Below are positions 34,475 to 42,638 of a stretch of DNA of 64,000 nt, piece by piece; the first letter of the stretch is position 1; every line of letters starts with the position of its first letter. Origin of the DNA: G020353115 sp964389685 (GTDB lineage Bacteria; Bacteroidota; Bacteroidia; Bacteroidales; VadinHA17). The stretch lies in NCBI GenBank assembly GCA_964389685.1, contig CAYMFM010000013.1, positions 6,738 through 70,737 of the forward strand, written 5' to 3'. The notes under the pieces were generated by a model. It was not told where the DNA came from. It did not search any database and worked only from the letters and a program-made list of their open reading frames with translations. The position numbers and the translations under genes are program-made.

Positions 34475-34918
34475 ATGAAACGCTATTTTCAATTATTCTT
34501 AATCGTAGCTTTCCTCATCTCTGTCCCTCTACTCAGTAATGCCCAATGCAAGGGATTTGCTAAGAAGATCTGCAAAATGGAACTGCTTCCTGACTATACA
34601 CATGATGGGAACTACCATGCTGCTATTCTTACGGAAGGTGAAGAAGCAGAGTTATATAAAACCTTTTACTCCGACCAGGAGTACCGCATCGGTATTTGTG
34701 GATCTGATAACATGGGAGATATTGAGTTCACGGTCTATGATGCCAGTAAAAATGTGATCTATACAAACAAAGACAATGATTATAGTCGCATATGGGATTT
34801 TAAATTGCAAACATCACAGCAATTAAAGATCTCCGTTAAGGTACCACCCAATCCGGACACTGCTGCAGAACCTCAGCAGGGTTGTGTGGCTATCATGTTT
34901 GGCTTCAAGGCAAAATAG
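34475..34918 (+). CDS. Small secreted protein of unknown function
   Basis: 147 residues with a signal peptide (MKRYFQLFLIVAFLISVPLL, cleavage near NAQC). The mature part has four cysteines and a beta-rich pattern. It is reminiscent of pre-peptidase-type beta domains, but I cannot assign a family. It is followed by a strong terminator. Confidence 0.7.
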   Translation: MKRYFQLFLIVAFLISVPLLSNAQCKGFAKKICKMELLPDYTHDGNYHAAILTEGEEAELYKTFYSDQEYRIGICGSDNMGDIEFTVYDASKNVIYTNKDNDYSRIWDFKLQTSQQLKISVKVPPNPDTAAEPQQGCVAIMFGFKAK

Positions 34919-34938
34919 AGTTATGAACATCAACTTAT

Positions 34939-34967
34939 AACCTGTGATCTTGTCACAGGTTTTTTTT
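34939..34967 (+). terminator. Rho-independent terminator overlapping the uvrA 3' end
   Basis: AACCTGTGA (34939-34947) pairs with TCACAGGTT (34953-34961) around a 5-base loop, followed by a T tract to 34967. It terminates the plus-strand lipoprotein/secreted pair. The same bases on the minus strand encode the last uvrA codons, including its TGA stop at 34953-34955. Confidence 0.88.
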
Positions 34968-37784
34968 ATCCTTTTGCTCTATCTTTCTACGCAGGTATCT
35001 GCCCGTATAGGATGATTCGCATCGGATCAGATCTTCCGGTAAACCTTCGAAAATTATCGATCCTCCCTTTTCACCCCCTTCCGGCCCAAGATCAATAATC
35101 CAGTCTGCCGATTTGATCACTTCGAGGTTGTGTTCAACAATAAGTATTGAGTTACCATTCTCGATCAGGGCATTGAACGCGGAGAGAAGTTTGTTGATAT
35201 CATGGAAATGCAAACCGGTGGTGGGTTCATCAAAGATAAACAGTTTTGGTTTGTGGTTGTTCTCCTTGCTTAAGAAGGAAGCCAGTTTTACGCGCTGGCT
35301 CTCTCCTCCACTCAAAGTACTGGAGGATTGTCCCAGCTTGATGTATCCAAGACCAACATCAGCCAGCGGTTTCAGTTTCTCAACAATTCGTTTTTCTGGA
35401 TTCTCTTGCGATGAGCTGAAAAATTCGATCGCTTCATTAACCGTCAGTTCAAGAATGTTAAAAATACTTTTCCCTTTGTATTTCACCTCAAGGATCTCTT
35501 GCTTGAACTTCATCCCGTTACAGCTTTCACATACCAGTTCAACATCAGCCATGAACTGCATCTCAACCCTGATTATCCCTTCTCCCTGACACTCCTCACA
35601 ACGGCCCCCATCGACATTGAAAGAAAAATGAGCAGCTTTGTACCGGTTGTATTGTGAGAGCGGTTGAGCAGCAAATAATCGGCGGATCTCATCAAAAGCC
35701 TTCAAGTAGGTAACCGGATTGGACCGGCTCGATTTACCAATCGGATGTTGATCGACCAACTCTACCTGGGTCAACGCATGAAGGTCTCCTTCAAGTAAAT
35801 CAAAATGTCCGGTACGGTCACTGTATCCATTAAAATGCTTGCTGAGGGCAGGATAGAGAATGCCATTCACGAGGGAGGATTTACCCGATCCGCTGACCCC
35901 CGTGATCACAGTTGTTGTGTTCAATGGTATGTTTACATCAATCCCTTTCAGATTGTTCTCCCGTGCTCCCCGGATTACGATATAATTATTCCACTTTCTC
36001 CGCATTTCCGGAACAGGAATCCCCTTTTTCCCGGATAAGTAGTCCGCGGTCAGACTGTTCTTCTCCTTCAGGATCATGGAATGATTTCCCTGAAACACAA
36101 TCTTGCCACCCTCCCGTCCAGCTTTTGGTCCAATATCGATCAGTTCATCGGCAGCCTGGATGATCTCTTCATCATGCTCAACCACCAGTATGGTGTTTCC
36201 GTACTGCTGCAGCTGCTTAAGCACCTGTATAAGCAGCGAAGTATCCCGCGGATGAAGACCGATACTGGGTTCGTCAAGAATGTACAGCGAACCAACCAGG
36301 CTGCTTCCCAGTGAAGTGGCAAGGTTTATCCTTTGAGATTCTCCACCGGAAAGTGTCGATGACAACCTGTTAAGTGTTAAATAACTGAGACCTACATTGT
36401 TAAGAAAGGACAAACGGTCCCTTATTTCGGTTAGTAAACGGGATGCAATTTCCGCTTCTTCCGGTGTCAACGAAAGGTTCGTAAAAATAGTACTCAGCTC
36501 ACTGATGGGCAATTGTACCAGTTCCTGGATCGTCTTTCCACCTACCCTGACATACGAAGATTCCTTGCGCAACCGTGTCCCCTTGCACCCGTGGCAGGTT
36601 GTTTTTCCCCTGTATCTTGAAAGCATAACCCGGTACTGGATCTTATATTTCTTCTTTTCCAGGTGTTTGAAGAAAGCATTTAATCCCCTGAAATATCGGT
36701 TTCCACTCCAGAGTAGCATCTTTTCATCTTCCGTCAATTCATGGTAGGGTTTATGGATCGGGAAATCAAATTTACCGGCATGAAGGATTAACCGGTCTTT
36801 CCACTTGCTCATCTTTTCCCCTTTCCAGCATACAATGGCATCCTGGTATATGGAAAGGCTCTTATTCGGAATCACCAGGTCCTCATCAATACCAATAATT
36901 TTACCGTATCCTTCACATTCCGGACAGGCTCCAACTGGATTATTGAAACTGAACATATGAACAGAAGGCTCTTCAAACTGCATTCCATCACGTTCGAATT
37001 TGTTTGAAAATTCTTCAGAAATAACCTTCTTCCCACTGAAAACCCGGACGATGCAGTACCCCTTGCTAATTCCAAAAGAAGTCTCAACCGAATCGGCAAT
37101 CCTGCCCATTGAATCATCATCAAACCGGATTTCAATCCGGTCAATTACCACCAGGATCTCTCTTAATCCCTGCAATACATCGGGTTGTTCGAGTATTTCA
37201 TCTATTCTGTGAATTTCCCCCTCCGTTTCAACCCGGGTAAATCCCTGTTTCAGCAGGTATTCAAGATGCTCGGAAATGGTACACTCCTCGTGTTCCTGTA
37301 ACGGAGCAAGAAGGATTGCCCGTGTTCCTTCTTTAAAACGACGAATGAATTCGATCACATCCGAAACACCATGTCGTTTAACCAGCTTGTTCGAAACGGG
37401 AGAATACGTCTTGCCAACCCGTGCAAACAATAGCTTCAGGTAATCATATATTTCTGTTGCAGTACCAACTGTTGACCTTGGATTCCTGGTGTTTACCTTC
37501 TGTTCAATAGCAATTGCCGGTGGTAAACCCCTGATGTAATCCACCTCCGGCTTATGCATTCTTCCCAGAAACTGACGAGCGTAAGAGGAGAGGCTTTCAA
37601 CATACCTGCGCTGCCCTTCTGCGTAAATCGTGTCAAATGCCAGAGACGATTTGCCCGACCCGGATAAACCGGTAATGACAATGAACTTATCCCTCGGTAT
37701 CTTTAAATCGATGTTCTTCAGGTTGTGAACGCGGGCACCCTTGATATCGATGAATTTACTAGCCGGACCTGTAACCCTTGGCAT
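34953..37784 (-). CDS. uvrA: UvrABC system protein A
   Basis: A 943-residue DNA damage recognition ATPase for nucleotide excision repair. Two Walker A loops (GLSGSGKSSLAFD, GVSGSGKSSLVNG), two SSTLSGGESQR signatures, and the zinc-binding CPECEGYG / CHGCKGT and CEECQGEG / CESCNG pairs are all present. Length is normal. The final codons and stop lie inside a plus-strand terminator stem. Confidence 0.97.
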   Translation of the reverse strand: MPRVTGPASKFIDIKGARVHNLKNIDLKIPRDKFIVITGLSGSGKSSLAFDTIYAEGQRRYVESLSSYARQFLGRMHKPEVDYIRGLPPAIAIEQKVNTRNPRSTVGTATEIYDYLKLLFARVGKTYSPVSNKLVKRHGVSDVIEFIRRFKEGTRAILLAPLQEHEECTISEHLEYLLKQGFTRVETEGEIHRIDEILEQPDVLQGLREILVVIDRIEIRFDDDSMGRIADSVETSFGISKGYCIVRVFSGKKVISEEFSNKFERDGMQFEEPSVHMFSFNNPVGACPECEGYGKIIGIDEDLVIPNKSLSIYQDAIVCWKGEKMSKWKDRLILHAGKFDFPIHKPYHELTEDEKMLLWSGNRYFRGLNAFFKHLEKKKYKIQYRVMLSRYRGKTTCHGCKGTRLRKESSYVRVGGKTIQELVQLPISELSTIFTNLSLTPEEAEIASRLLTEIRDRLSFLNNVGLSYLTLNRLSSTLSGGESQRINLATSLGSSLVGSLYILDEPSIGLHPRDTSLLIQVLKQLQQYGNTILVVEHDEEIIQAADELIDIGPKAGREGGKIVFQGNHSMILKEKNSLTADYLSGKKGIPVPEMRRKWNNYIVIRGARENNLKGIDVNIPLNTTTVITGVSGSGKSSLVNGILYPALSKHFNGYSDRTGHFDLLEGDLHALTQVELVDQHPIGKSSRSNPVTYLKAFDEIRRLFAAQPLSQYNRYKAAHFSFNVDGGRCEECQGEGIIRVEMQFMADVELVCESCNGMKFKQEILEVKYKGKSIFNILELTVNEAIEFFSSSQENPEKRIVEKLKPLADVGLGYIKLGQSSSTLSGGESQRVKLASFLSKENNHKPKLFIFDEPTTGLHFHDINKLLSAFNALIENGNSILIVEHNLEVIKSADWIIDLGPEGGEKGGSIIFEGLPEDLIRCESSYTGRYLRRKIEQKDKKNL

Positions 37785-37831
37785 AAAAATTGCGTATATG
37801 GAAGAAGATTTAACAATAATTAACTAATTTT

Positions 37832-37839
37832 CAAAAGTA
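37832..37839 (-). promoter_or_regulatory. Candidate -7 box for uvrA
   Basis: The minus strand reads TACTTTTG, an exact TANNTTTG match, 48 bases before the uvrA start. I see no clear -33 element. No LexA-like palindrome was noticed here. Confidence 0.4.
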
Positions 37840-37958
37840 ATATTTTTTGAAATAATCTTTTTTTTTGCTTAATTGCATATTGTTTTAACCCTGATTGTCG
37901 CATAAAACCCATAGGAGGACTGCTATAGAAAAAGATCTACTCTAGTGCAAACCAGAAT

Positions 37959-37972
37959 AGGAGGTAGTTTTG
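37959..37972 (+). promoter_or_regulatory. Perfect Shine-Dalgarno before a TTG start codon
   Basis: AGGAGGT at 37959-37965 is followed by 4 bases and then the TTG start of the sigma factor. Another AGGAGG occurs at 37913-37918 with no start codon at usable distance. Such perfect sites are rare in Bacteroidota, and none other was noticed before genes in this window. Confidence 0.75.
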
Positions 37973-38560
37973 GATCTTTGTAAATTATCCGATTATGAAC
38001 TTGTAGAGAAGTTCATAAAGGGCAGTCAGACAAGCATTGAGACATTAATTAATCGACACAGAAACAGGGTATACACCTATATCTACCTGATCGTAAAGAA
38101 TCAGCAACTCGCTGAAGATATCTTCCAGGATACATTCATCAAAGTCGTTCAATCCTTGAAAAGAGGTAAGTATACCGATAACGGGAAATTTCTTTCCTGG
38201 GTGATCCGTATTGCTCATAATCTGATCATTGATCATTTCCGGCGGGAAAAACAATTCAATATAACAACCCGGGAAGACTATGAAACCGATATCTTTAATT
38301 CACGAAAATTAGCCTATGGAACCATCGAGGATGAAATGGTCCAAAGCCAGATCATCACAGATGTTCGGGGCCTGATAGATGAATTGCCCGCAGATCAGCG
38401 TGAGGTTGTTATGCTCCGGCATTATGGAGGACTTAGTTTCAAGGAGATTGCAGAGCATACTAACGTCAGTATCAATACAGCCCTTGGCAGAATGAGGTAT
38501 GCACTGATAAATCTGCGTAAATTAATCGGCGAGAAAAAACTTAACCTTACCATCTCTTGA
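37970..38560 (+). CDS. RNA polymerase sigma factor, sigma-70 family (ECF-like)
   Basis: 196 residues. Region 2 contains AEDIFQDTFIKVVQSLKRGKY and WVIRIAHNLIIDHFRREK; region 4 contains LPADQREVVMLRHYGGLSFKEIAEHTNVS with a helix-turn-helix. No anti-sigma gene with a membrane segment is adjacent. The start is TTG at 37970, supported by the strong ribosome binding site and by the absence of any in-frame ATG before the conserved KLSDYELVEKF. Confidence 0.88.
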   Translation: MDLCKLSDYELVEKFIKGSQTSIETLINRHRNRVYTYIYLIVKNQQLAEDIFQDTFIKVVQSLKRGKYTDNGKFLSWVIRIAHNLIIDHFRREKQFNITTREDYETDIFNSRKLAYGTIEDEMVQSQIITDVRGLIDELPADQREVVMLRHYGGLSFKEIAEHTNVSINTALGRMRYALINLRKLIGEKKLNLTIS

Positions 38561-38663
38561 TTTTTCATACTGCCCGGTTAAAAAAATAGAGAATCCCTGA
38601 ATACTTTTTTTTTTGAGACTTCGTTATCCTACTGTCCTGATGTCTCAAAAAAAATAGTTGCCT

Positions 38664-38849
38664 ATGGGAAACGATTCTACTCCTTCTAACCCGTTTCTTG
38701 AGTTTGAAGATATAAACTATTCTGAAAATCTGACTGATCTATTTGAGGATTCGTTCTCCGATGTGACCTCCTATTTAAATGACATCCTGTTAGAAGTGGA
38801 TCAGCGGGTTGTAAATGAATTGTTTAAAAAAATCGCACTCATGAAATAA
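38664..38849 (+). CDS. Small acidic protein downstream of the sigma factor
   Basis: 61 residues from the ATG at 38664 (a TTG two codons earlier is discounted). It is acidic, with NPFLEFEDINYSENL and a predicted C-terminal helix containing LLEVDQRVVNELFKK. I cannot name a family. It lies 103 bp after the sigma gene on the same strand; a regulatory link to that sigma factor is a guess based on position. Confidence 0.6.
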   Translation: MGNDSTPSNPFLEFEDINYSENLTDLFEDSFSDVTSYLNDILLEVDQRVVNELFKKIALMK

Positions 38850-38866
38850 ATCGGCTTTTTCTTATA

Positions 38867-38878
38867 GCCGCAGGCGGC
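38867..38878. repeat. Short palindrome GCCGC-AG-GCGGC
   Basis: A perfect 5-bp inverted repeat with a 2-base loop lies shortly after the small acidic gene; CGGCT at 38852 can also pair with AGCCG at 38866. There is no T tract after it, so its role as a terminator is doubtful. Its form resembles the other intergenic palindromes. Confidence 0.4.
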
Positions 38879-39020
38879 AGGGAACTGCTGAACAAATCTT
38901 TTTTGGAATTACTTAATCCCAACTTCCAGGTTCTAAGCCATTCCTTTAGCTCCTCAATCAGCACCGTCATACTTCCCCCTGTTTTTGTATAAAAAAATTT
39001 GGAAGATTAAAATTTTTATT

Positions 39021-39046
39021 ATATCATTGTGATATCAAAATGATAT
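39021..39046. promoter_or_regulatory. Candidate tandem operator upstream of SPFH gene
   Basis: Two perfect inverted repeats of the form ATATCA-N3-TGATAT lie at 39021-39035 and 39032-39046. Their starts are 11 bp apart, one helical turn, and they share four bases. The second ends 20 bp before the SPFH start codon. A ribbon-helix-helix protein is encoded one gene downstream and is the obvious candidate ligand. Confidence 0.65.
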
Positions 39047-39066
39047 TAACTAAAATTTAATGCATC

Positions 39067-39921
39067 ATGAAAAACGAAAAAGCCTACAGCCCCATTTCCG
39101 GTTATTTAGCATTGCTGATCATCCTTGTGATTATTGCCGGAATTGTTTTCAGTATTTTTCTGAGGAATCCATTTTTCATAGCCATAACCATTGTGCTTTT
39201 CGTTCTGGGTATTATTGGTCTCACAGTTGTTAACCCGAATGAATCGTGTGTCATGGTATTATTCGGTGCCTATAAGGGAACGATAAAGAAGAATGGATTT
39301 TTCTGGGTCAATCCTTTTTTTGTGCGGAAAAAGATATCCCTGAGAGCACGGAATTTCGACAGCCAGCCAATCAAGGTAAACGATAAAATTGGTAATCCCA
39401 TTATGATTGGTGTAGTGCTGGTGTGGAAGGTTGATGATACTTACAAGGCTGCCTTTCAGGTGGATGAATATGAACATTTTGTGGTGGTACAGAGTGAGGC
39501 GGCTTTACGGAAATTAGCCGGAATTTATTCATATGATAATTTTGAGGATCATGAAGCAGAAATCACGCTTCGCTCCGGGGGAGAAGAGGTGAATGAGGAG
39601 CTGGAGAGGGAAATCCGGGAGAGGCTCGAGATTGCCGGGATTTATGTAATCGAAGCACGGATCAATTACATTGCATATGCATCAGAGATTGCCGGGGCGA
39701 TGCTGAGGCGGCAGCAGGCGGCAGCCATTGTTGCAGCACGGTTTAAGATTGTTGAAGGTGCAGTCAGCATGGTTGAAATGGCGCTTGACCAGTTAGCCAG
39801 CAAGGATATTATTGATATGGATGAAGAGAAGAAGGCTGCAATGGTCAGCAATCTGATGGTTGTGCTATGCGGAGATAAGGATCCCAGCCCGATCATAAAT
39901 ACAGGGACATTGCATCAATAG
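39067..39921 (+). CDS. SPFH/band 7 domain membrane protein
   Basis: 284 residues. Two hydrophobic helices (about 12-32 and 35-53) precede an SPFH domain beginning VVNPNESCVMVLFGAYKGT. A helical region with AGAMLRRQQAAAIVAARFKIVEGAV follows, as in stomatin/prohibitin relatives. It is expected to form membrane-associated oligomers. It is followed 5 bp later by a ribbon-helix-helix gene and then a zinc-ribbon gene. Confidence 0.9.
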   Translation: MKNEKAYSPISGYLALLIILVIIAGIVFSIFLRNPFFIAITIVLFVLGIIGLTVVNPNESCVMVLFGAYKGTIKKNGFFWVNPFFVRKKISLRARNFDSQPIKVNDKIGNPIMIGVVLVWKVDDTYKAAFQVDEYEHFVVVQSEAALRKLAGIYSYDNFEDHEAEITLRSGGEEVNEELEREIRERLEIAGIYVIEARINYIAYASEIAGAMLRRQQAAAIVAARFKIVEGAVSMVEMALDQLASKDIIDMDEEKKAAMVSNLMVVLCGDKDPSPIINTGTLHQ

Positions 39922-39926
39922 AAAAT

Positions 39927-40094
39927 ATGGCAAAAAAGAAAGCATTCATGATCCGTCTGGATCCGGCAAAGTTAGAAGCCCTGGAAAAATGGTCTGCTGA
40001 TGAATTTCGCAGCATGAATGGACAGATTGAATGGATCCTTGACAGGGCATTGAAACAGGCGGGACGATACAAGAAGAAGAATCAGGAACATTAA
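39927..40094 (+). CDS. Arc-like ribbon-helix-helix protein
   Basis: A 55-residue protein, MAKKKAFMIRLDPAKLEALE onward. The short beta strand (KAFMIRLDP) followed by two helices (AKLEALEKWSADE and SMNGQIEWILDRALKQ) fits the Arc/MetJ ribbon-helix-helix fold, and the tail is basic. It lies between the SPFH and zinc-ribbon genes with 5-bp and 11-bp spacers. An autoregulatory role through the 39021-39046 repeats is inferred. Confidence 0.8.
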   Translation: MAKKKAFMIRLDPAKLEALEKWSADEFRSMNGQIEWILDRALKQAGRYKKKNQEH

Positions 40095-40105
40095 TATGCA
40101 ATCGG

Positions 40106-40336
40106 ATGAAAAAACAGGAATTAGAAATACGAAATTTCAAATACAGTTGTCCGAAATGTGGAAACAGGCTGTATGAGATTGATGAATTCAGGGCAACGGG
40201 AAGTTTTGGGACCAAATTATTTAACATTCAGAACAAACGGTTTACAACCATTAGTTGCACCCGCTGTTTCTATACAGAGATCTTTAAGACCAAGAGCAGC
40301 AAAATGGGTAATGTGGTGGATTTTTTCTTTAACTGA
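40106..40336 (+). CDS. Small zinc-ribbon protein (COG3478-like)
   Basis: 76 residues with two CxxC pairs, CPKCGN and CTRCFYTEIF, separated by EFRATGSFGTKLFNIQNKRF. This matches small predicted nucleic-acid-binding zinc ribbons of the YpzJ type. Its 3' end overlaps the convergent aquaporin gene by 8 bp. Confidence 0.8.
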   Translation: MKKQELEIRNFKYSCPKCGNRLYEIDEFRATGSFGTKLFNIQNKRFTTISCTRCFYTEIFKTKSSKMGNVVDFFFN

Positions 40337-41075
40337 TCCATTTGATGAAAAAATAGAGTAAGGCTGATATGGCTGCTCCACAGAGAGGACCGATGACAGG
40401 CACCCACGAATAAGCCCAGTCACTATCTCTTTTCCCTTTTATGGGTAGGAGTGCATGCATTAATCTGGGGCCCAAATCACGGGCCGGGTTAATGGCATAT
40501 CCGGTAGTGCCTCCCAGAGAGAGTCCAATGGCAAAAACAACCAGGCCAACGGGTAGTGCTTCCAGGGAACCCAGCCCGACTTTTGTATTCTCAATTCCAT
40601 CTATTTCAATATGAGGGAGATTGACAAACAGCACTGCAAATACAAGGATGAAAGTTCCGATGACTTCGGATAAGAAGTTGTTTTTCAGATTCCGGATATT
40701 GGGAATGGTACAAAAACAGGCCATTTTCGAATCCGGATTTTCGGTAATGTTGAAATGATCGCGGTAAAACAGATATACCAGGGAGCCTCCAGCCATACCG
40801 CCAAGTATTTGAGCAACAAGGAAAGGTACTACTTTTTCCCACTCAAACAATCCGGAGATGGCTAATCCTAATGTCACAGCTGGATTGATATGCGCTCCAC
40901 TGATTGGACCAACGGTAAAAACAGCAATAAATACAGCCATACCCCAGCCTGCTGTTATTACAATCCACCCGGAATTTTCACCTTTCGTTTTCCGAAGTAG
41001 CACATTGGCTACCACGCCATTGCCTAGAAGGATAAGAATTGCTGTTCCCAGGAATTCTGCGAAATATTCATTCAT
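40329..41075 (-). CDS. glpF: Glycerol uptake facilitator (aquaglyceroporin)
   Basis: 248 residues with about six membrane helices and the two pore loops HINPAVTLG and AINPARDLGPR. The D after the second NPAR is typical of glycerol channels rather than water-selective aquaporins. Glycerol kinase lies 21 bp upstream on the same strand. Confidence 0.93.
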   Translation of the reverse strand: MNEYFAEFLGTAILILLGNGVVANVLLRKTKGENSGWIVITAGWGMAVFIAVFTVGPISGAHINPAVTLGLAISGLFEWEKVVPFLVAQILGGMAGGSLVYLFYRDHFNITENPDSKMACFCTIPNIRNLKNNFLSEVIGTFILVFAVLFVNLPHIEIDGIENTKVGLGSLEALPVGLVVFAIGLSLGGTTGYAINPARDLGPRLMHALLPIKGKRDSDWAYSWVPVIGPLCGAAISALLYFFIKWIS

Positions 41076-41096
41076 TGCTTTTCGTTTTGTAAGAAC

Positions 41097-42590
41097 TTAT
41101 GATATATTCCATTGTTTGCTACGATCCAGTGCTTTATTCCAGTTTTCAATCACCACATTAAAATCATCCGGACCGATTTCAGGCTCAAATATCCTTTCGG
41201 CCTGCCATTGATGCTTCAGATCATCCATGCTCTTCCAGTATCCCGTTGCCAAACCTGCCAGGTAAGCAGCGCCGAGTGCAGTGGTCTCGGTAATCTGGGG
41301 TCGAATCACTTTTTTCTGAATCGCATTCGCTTGTATTTGCATGAGGAGGTTATTCGATACCGCACCTCCGTCCACTCTTAATTCGGTAAGGGTAATCCCG
41401 GAATCTTTTGCCATGGTATTAATTACATCCATCGTTTGTAATGCAATGGATTCAAGAGCCGCTCGTGCAAGATGTGCATCGGAGGTGCCCCGGGTAATAC
41501 CGATAATTGTACCTGTTGCATACTGGTCCCAGTGTGGGGCACCGAGGCCAACAAAAGCCGGTACAAAATAAACACCTCCGTTATTCGGCACGGACCGGGC
41601 CAGGCTTTCAATCTCAGAAGAAGATTGTATGATATGTAACTGATCCCTTAACCACTGAACAACCGCTCCAGCAATAAAAATACTTCCTTCCAGGGCATAA
41701 CAGACCTTGTTATTGATTTTCCAGGCAATGGTAGTCAGTAAATTATGCCGGGAGGCAATGGCTTCCCCTCCGGTATTCATTACAACAAAGCAACCTGTTC
41801 CATAGGTATTTTTGGCCATGCCTTTTTCAATACACATTTGCCCAAACAGGGCTGCCTGCTGGTCTCCGGCAATACCGGTAATGGGTACTTCTCCGCCCAG
41901 CATTTCGTTGCTTACATGACCGAACAGTTCACTGCTCGATCCGACTTCGGGCAATATGCTTGCCGGAATATCAAATAATTTTAAAAGTTCTTCATCCCAT
42001 CTCAGGGTGTGGATATTGAATAACATGGTTCTGCTGGCATTGCTTACTTCTGTCTTATGGTGCTGACCATTTGTAAGACGCCAGACCAGCCAGGTGTCCA
42101 CCGTGCCAAATGCAAGTCTGCCCTTCAGGGCTTTTTTTCTTGCACCGGACACATTATCAAGGATCCATTTTATTTTCGATGCCGAAAAATAGGCATCGGG
42201 TAACAGCCCGGTTTTTTCCTTAATCATGCCATCAACTCCATCTCTTTTCAATTGTTCACAGAATCCTGCCGTTCGCCGGTCTTGCCAAACAATGGCATTA
42301 TAGATCGGCACACCGGTTTTTTTATCCCATACCAGTGTCGTTTCCCGTTGATTTGTGATTCCTATTGCTGCAATATTTTTAGCGGTAACACCTTGTTTTT
42401 TAAGTACATCCAGAACAACAGATTGTTGAGTTGACCAGATTTCTTCCGGGTCATGCTCTACCCATCCCGGTCGGGGGAAAATTTGTTTGAATTCAAGTTG
42501 TGATGTCCTGAGCACTTTGCCTGAATGATCAAACAAAATAGCCCTGTTGCTGGTAGTGCCTGAATCTAAAGCCAATATGATTTTTTCCAT
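41097..42590 (-). CDS. glpK: Glycerol kinase
   Basis: A 497-residue FGGY kinase that phosphorylates glycerol to glycerol 3-phosphate. ALDSGTTSNRAILFD at the N-terminus, WQDRRT, GTYGTGCFVVMNTG-type phosphate loop residues and the C-terminal RVDGGAVSNNLLMQ are present. It forms an operon with glpF. Confidence 0.96.
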   Translation of the reverse strand: MEKIILALDSGTTSNRAILFDHSGKVLRTSQLEFKQIFPRPGWVEHDPEEIWSTQQSVVLDVLKKQGVTAKNIAAIGITNQRETTLVWDKKTGVPIYNAIVWQDRRTAGFCEQLKRDGVDGMIKEKTGLLPDAYFSASKIKWILDNVSGARKKALKGRLAFGTVDTWLVWRLTNGQHHKTEVSNASRTMLFNIHTLRWDEELLKLFDIPASILPEVGSSSELFGHVSNEMLGGEVPITGIAGDQQAALFGQMCIEKGMAKNTYGTGCFVVMNTGGEAIASRHNLLTTIAWKINNKVCYALEGSIFIAGAVVQWLRDQLHIIQSSSEIESLARSVPNNGGVYFVPAFVGLGAPHWDQYATGTIIGITRGTSDAHLARAALESIALQTMDVINTMAKDSGITLTELRVDGGAVSNNLLMQIQANAIQKKVIRPQITETTALGAAYLAGLATGYWKSMDDLKHQWQAERIFEPEIGPDDFNVVIENWNKALDRSKQWNIS

Positions 42591-42638
42591 CGGTTTGTCT
42601 GGTTTACTATTCTGAAGTGTATAACAATGTGAATCCGT

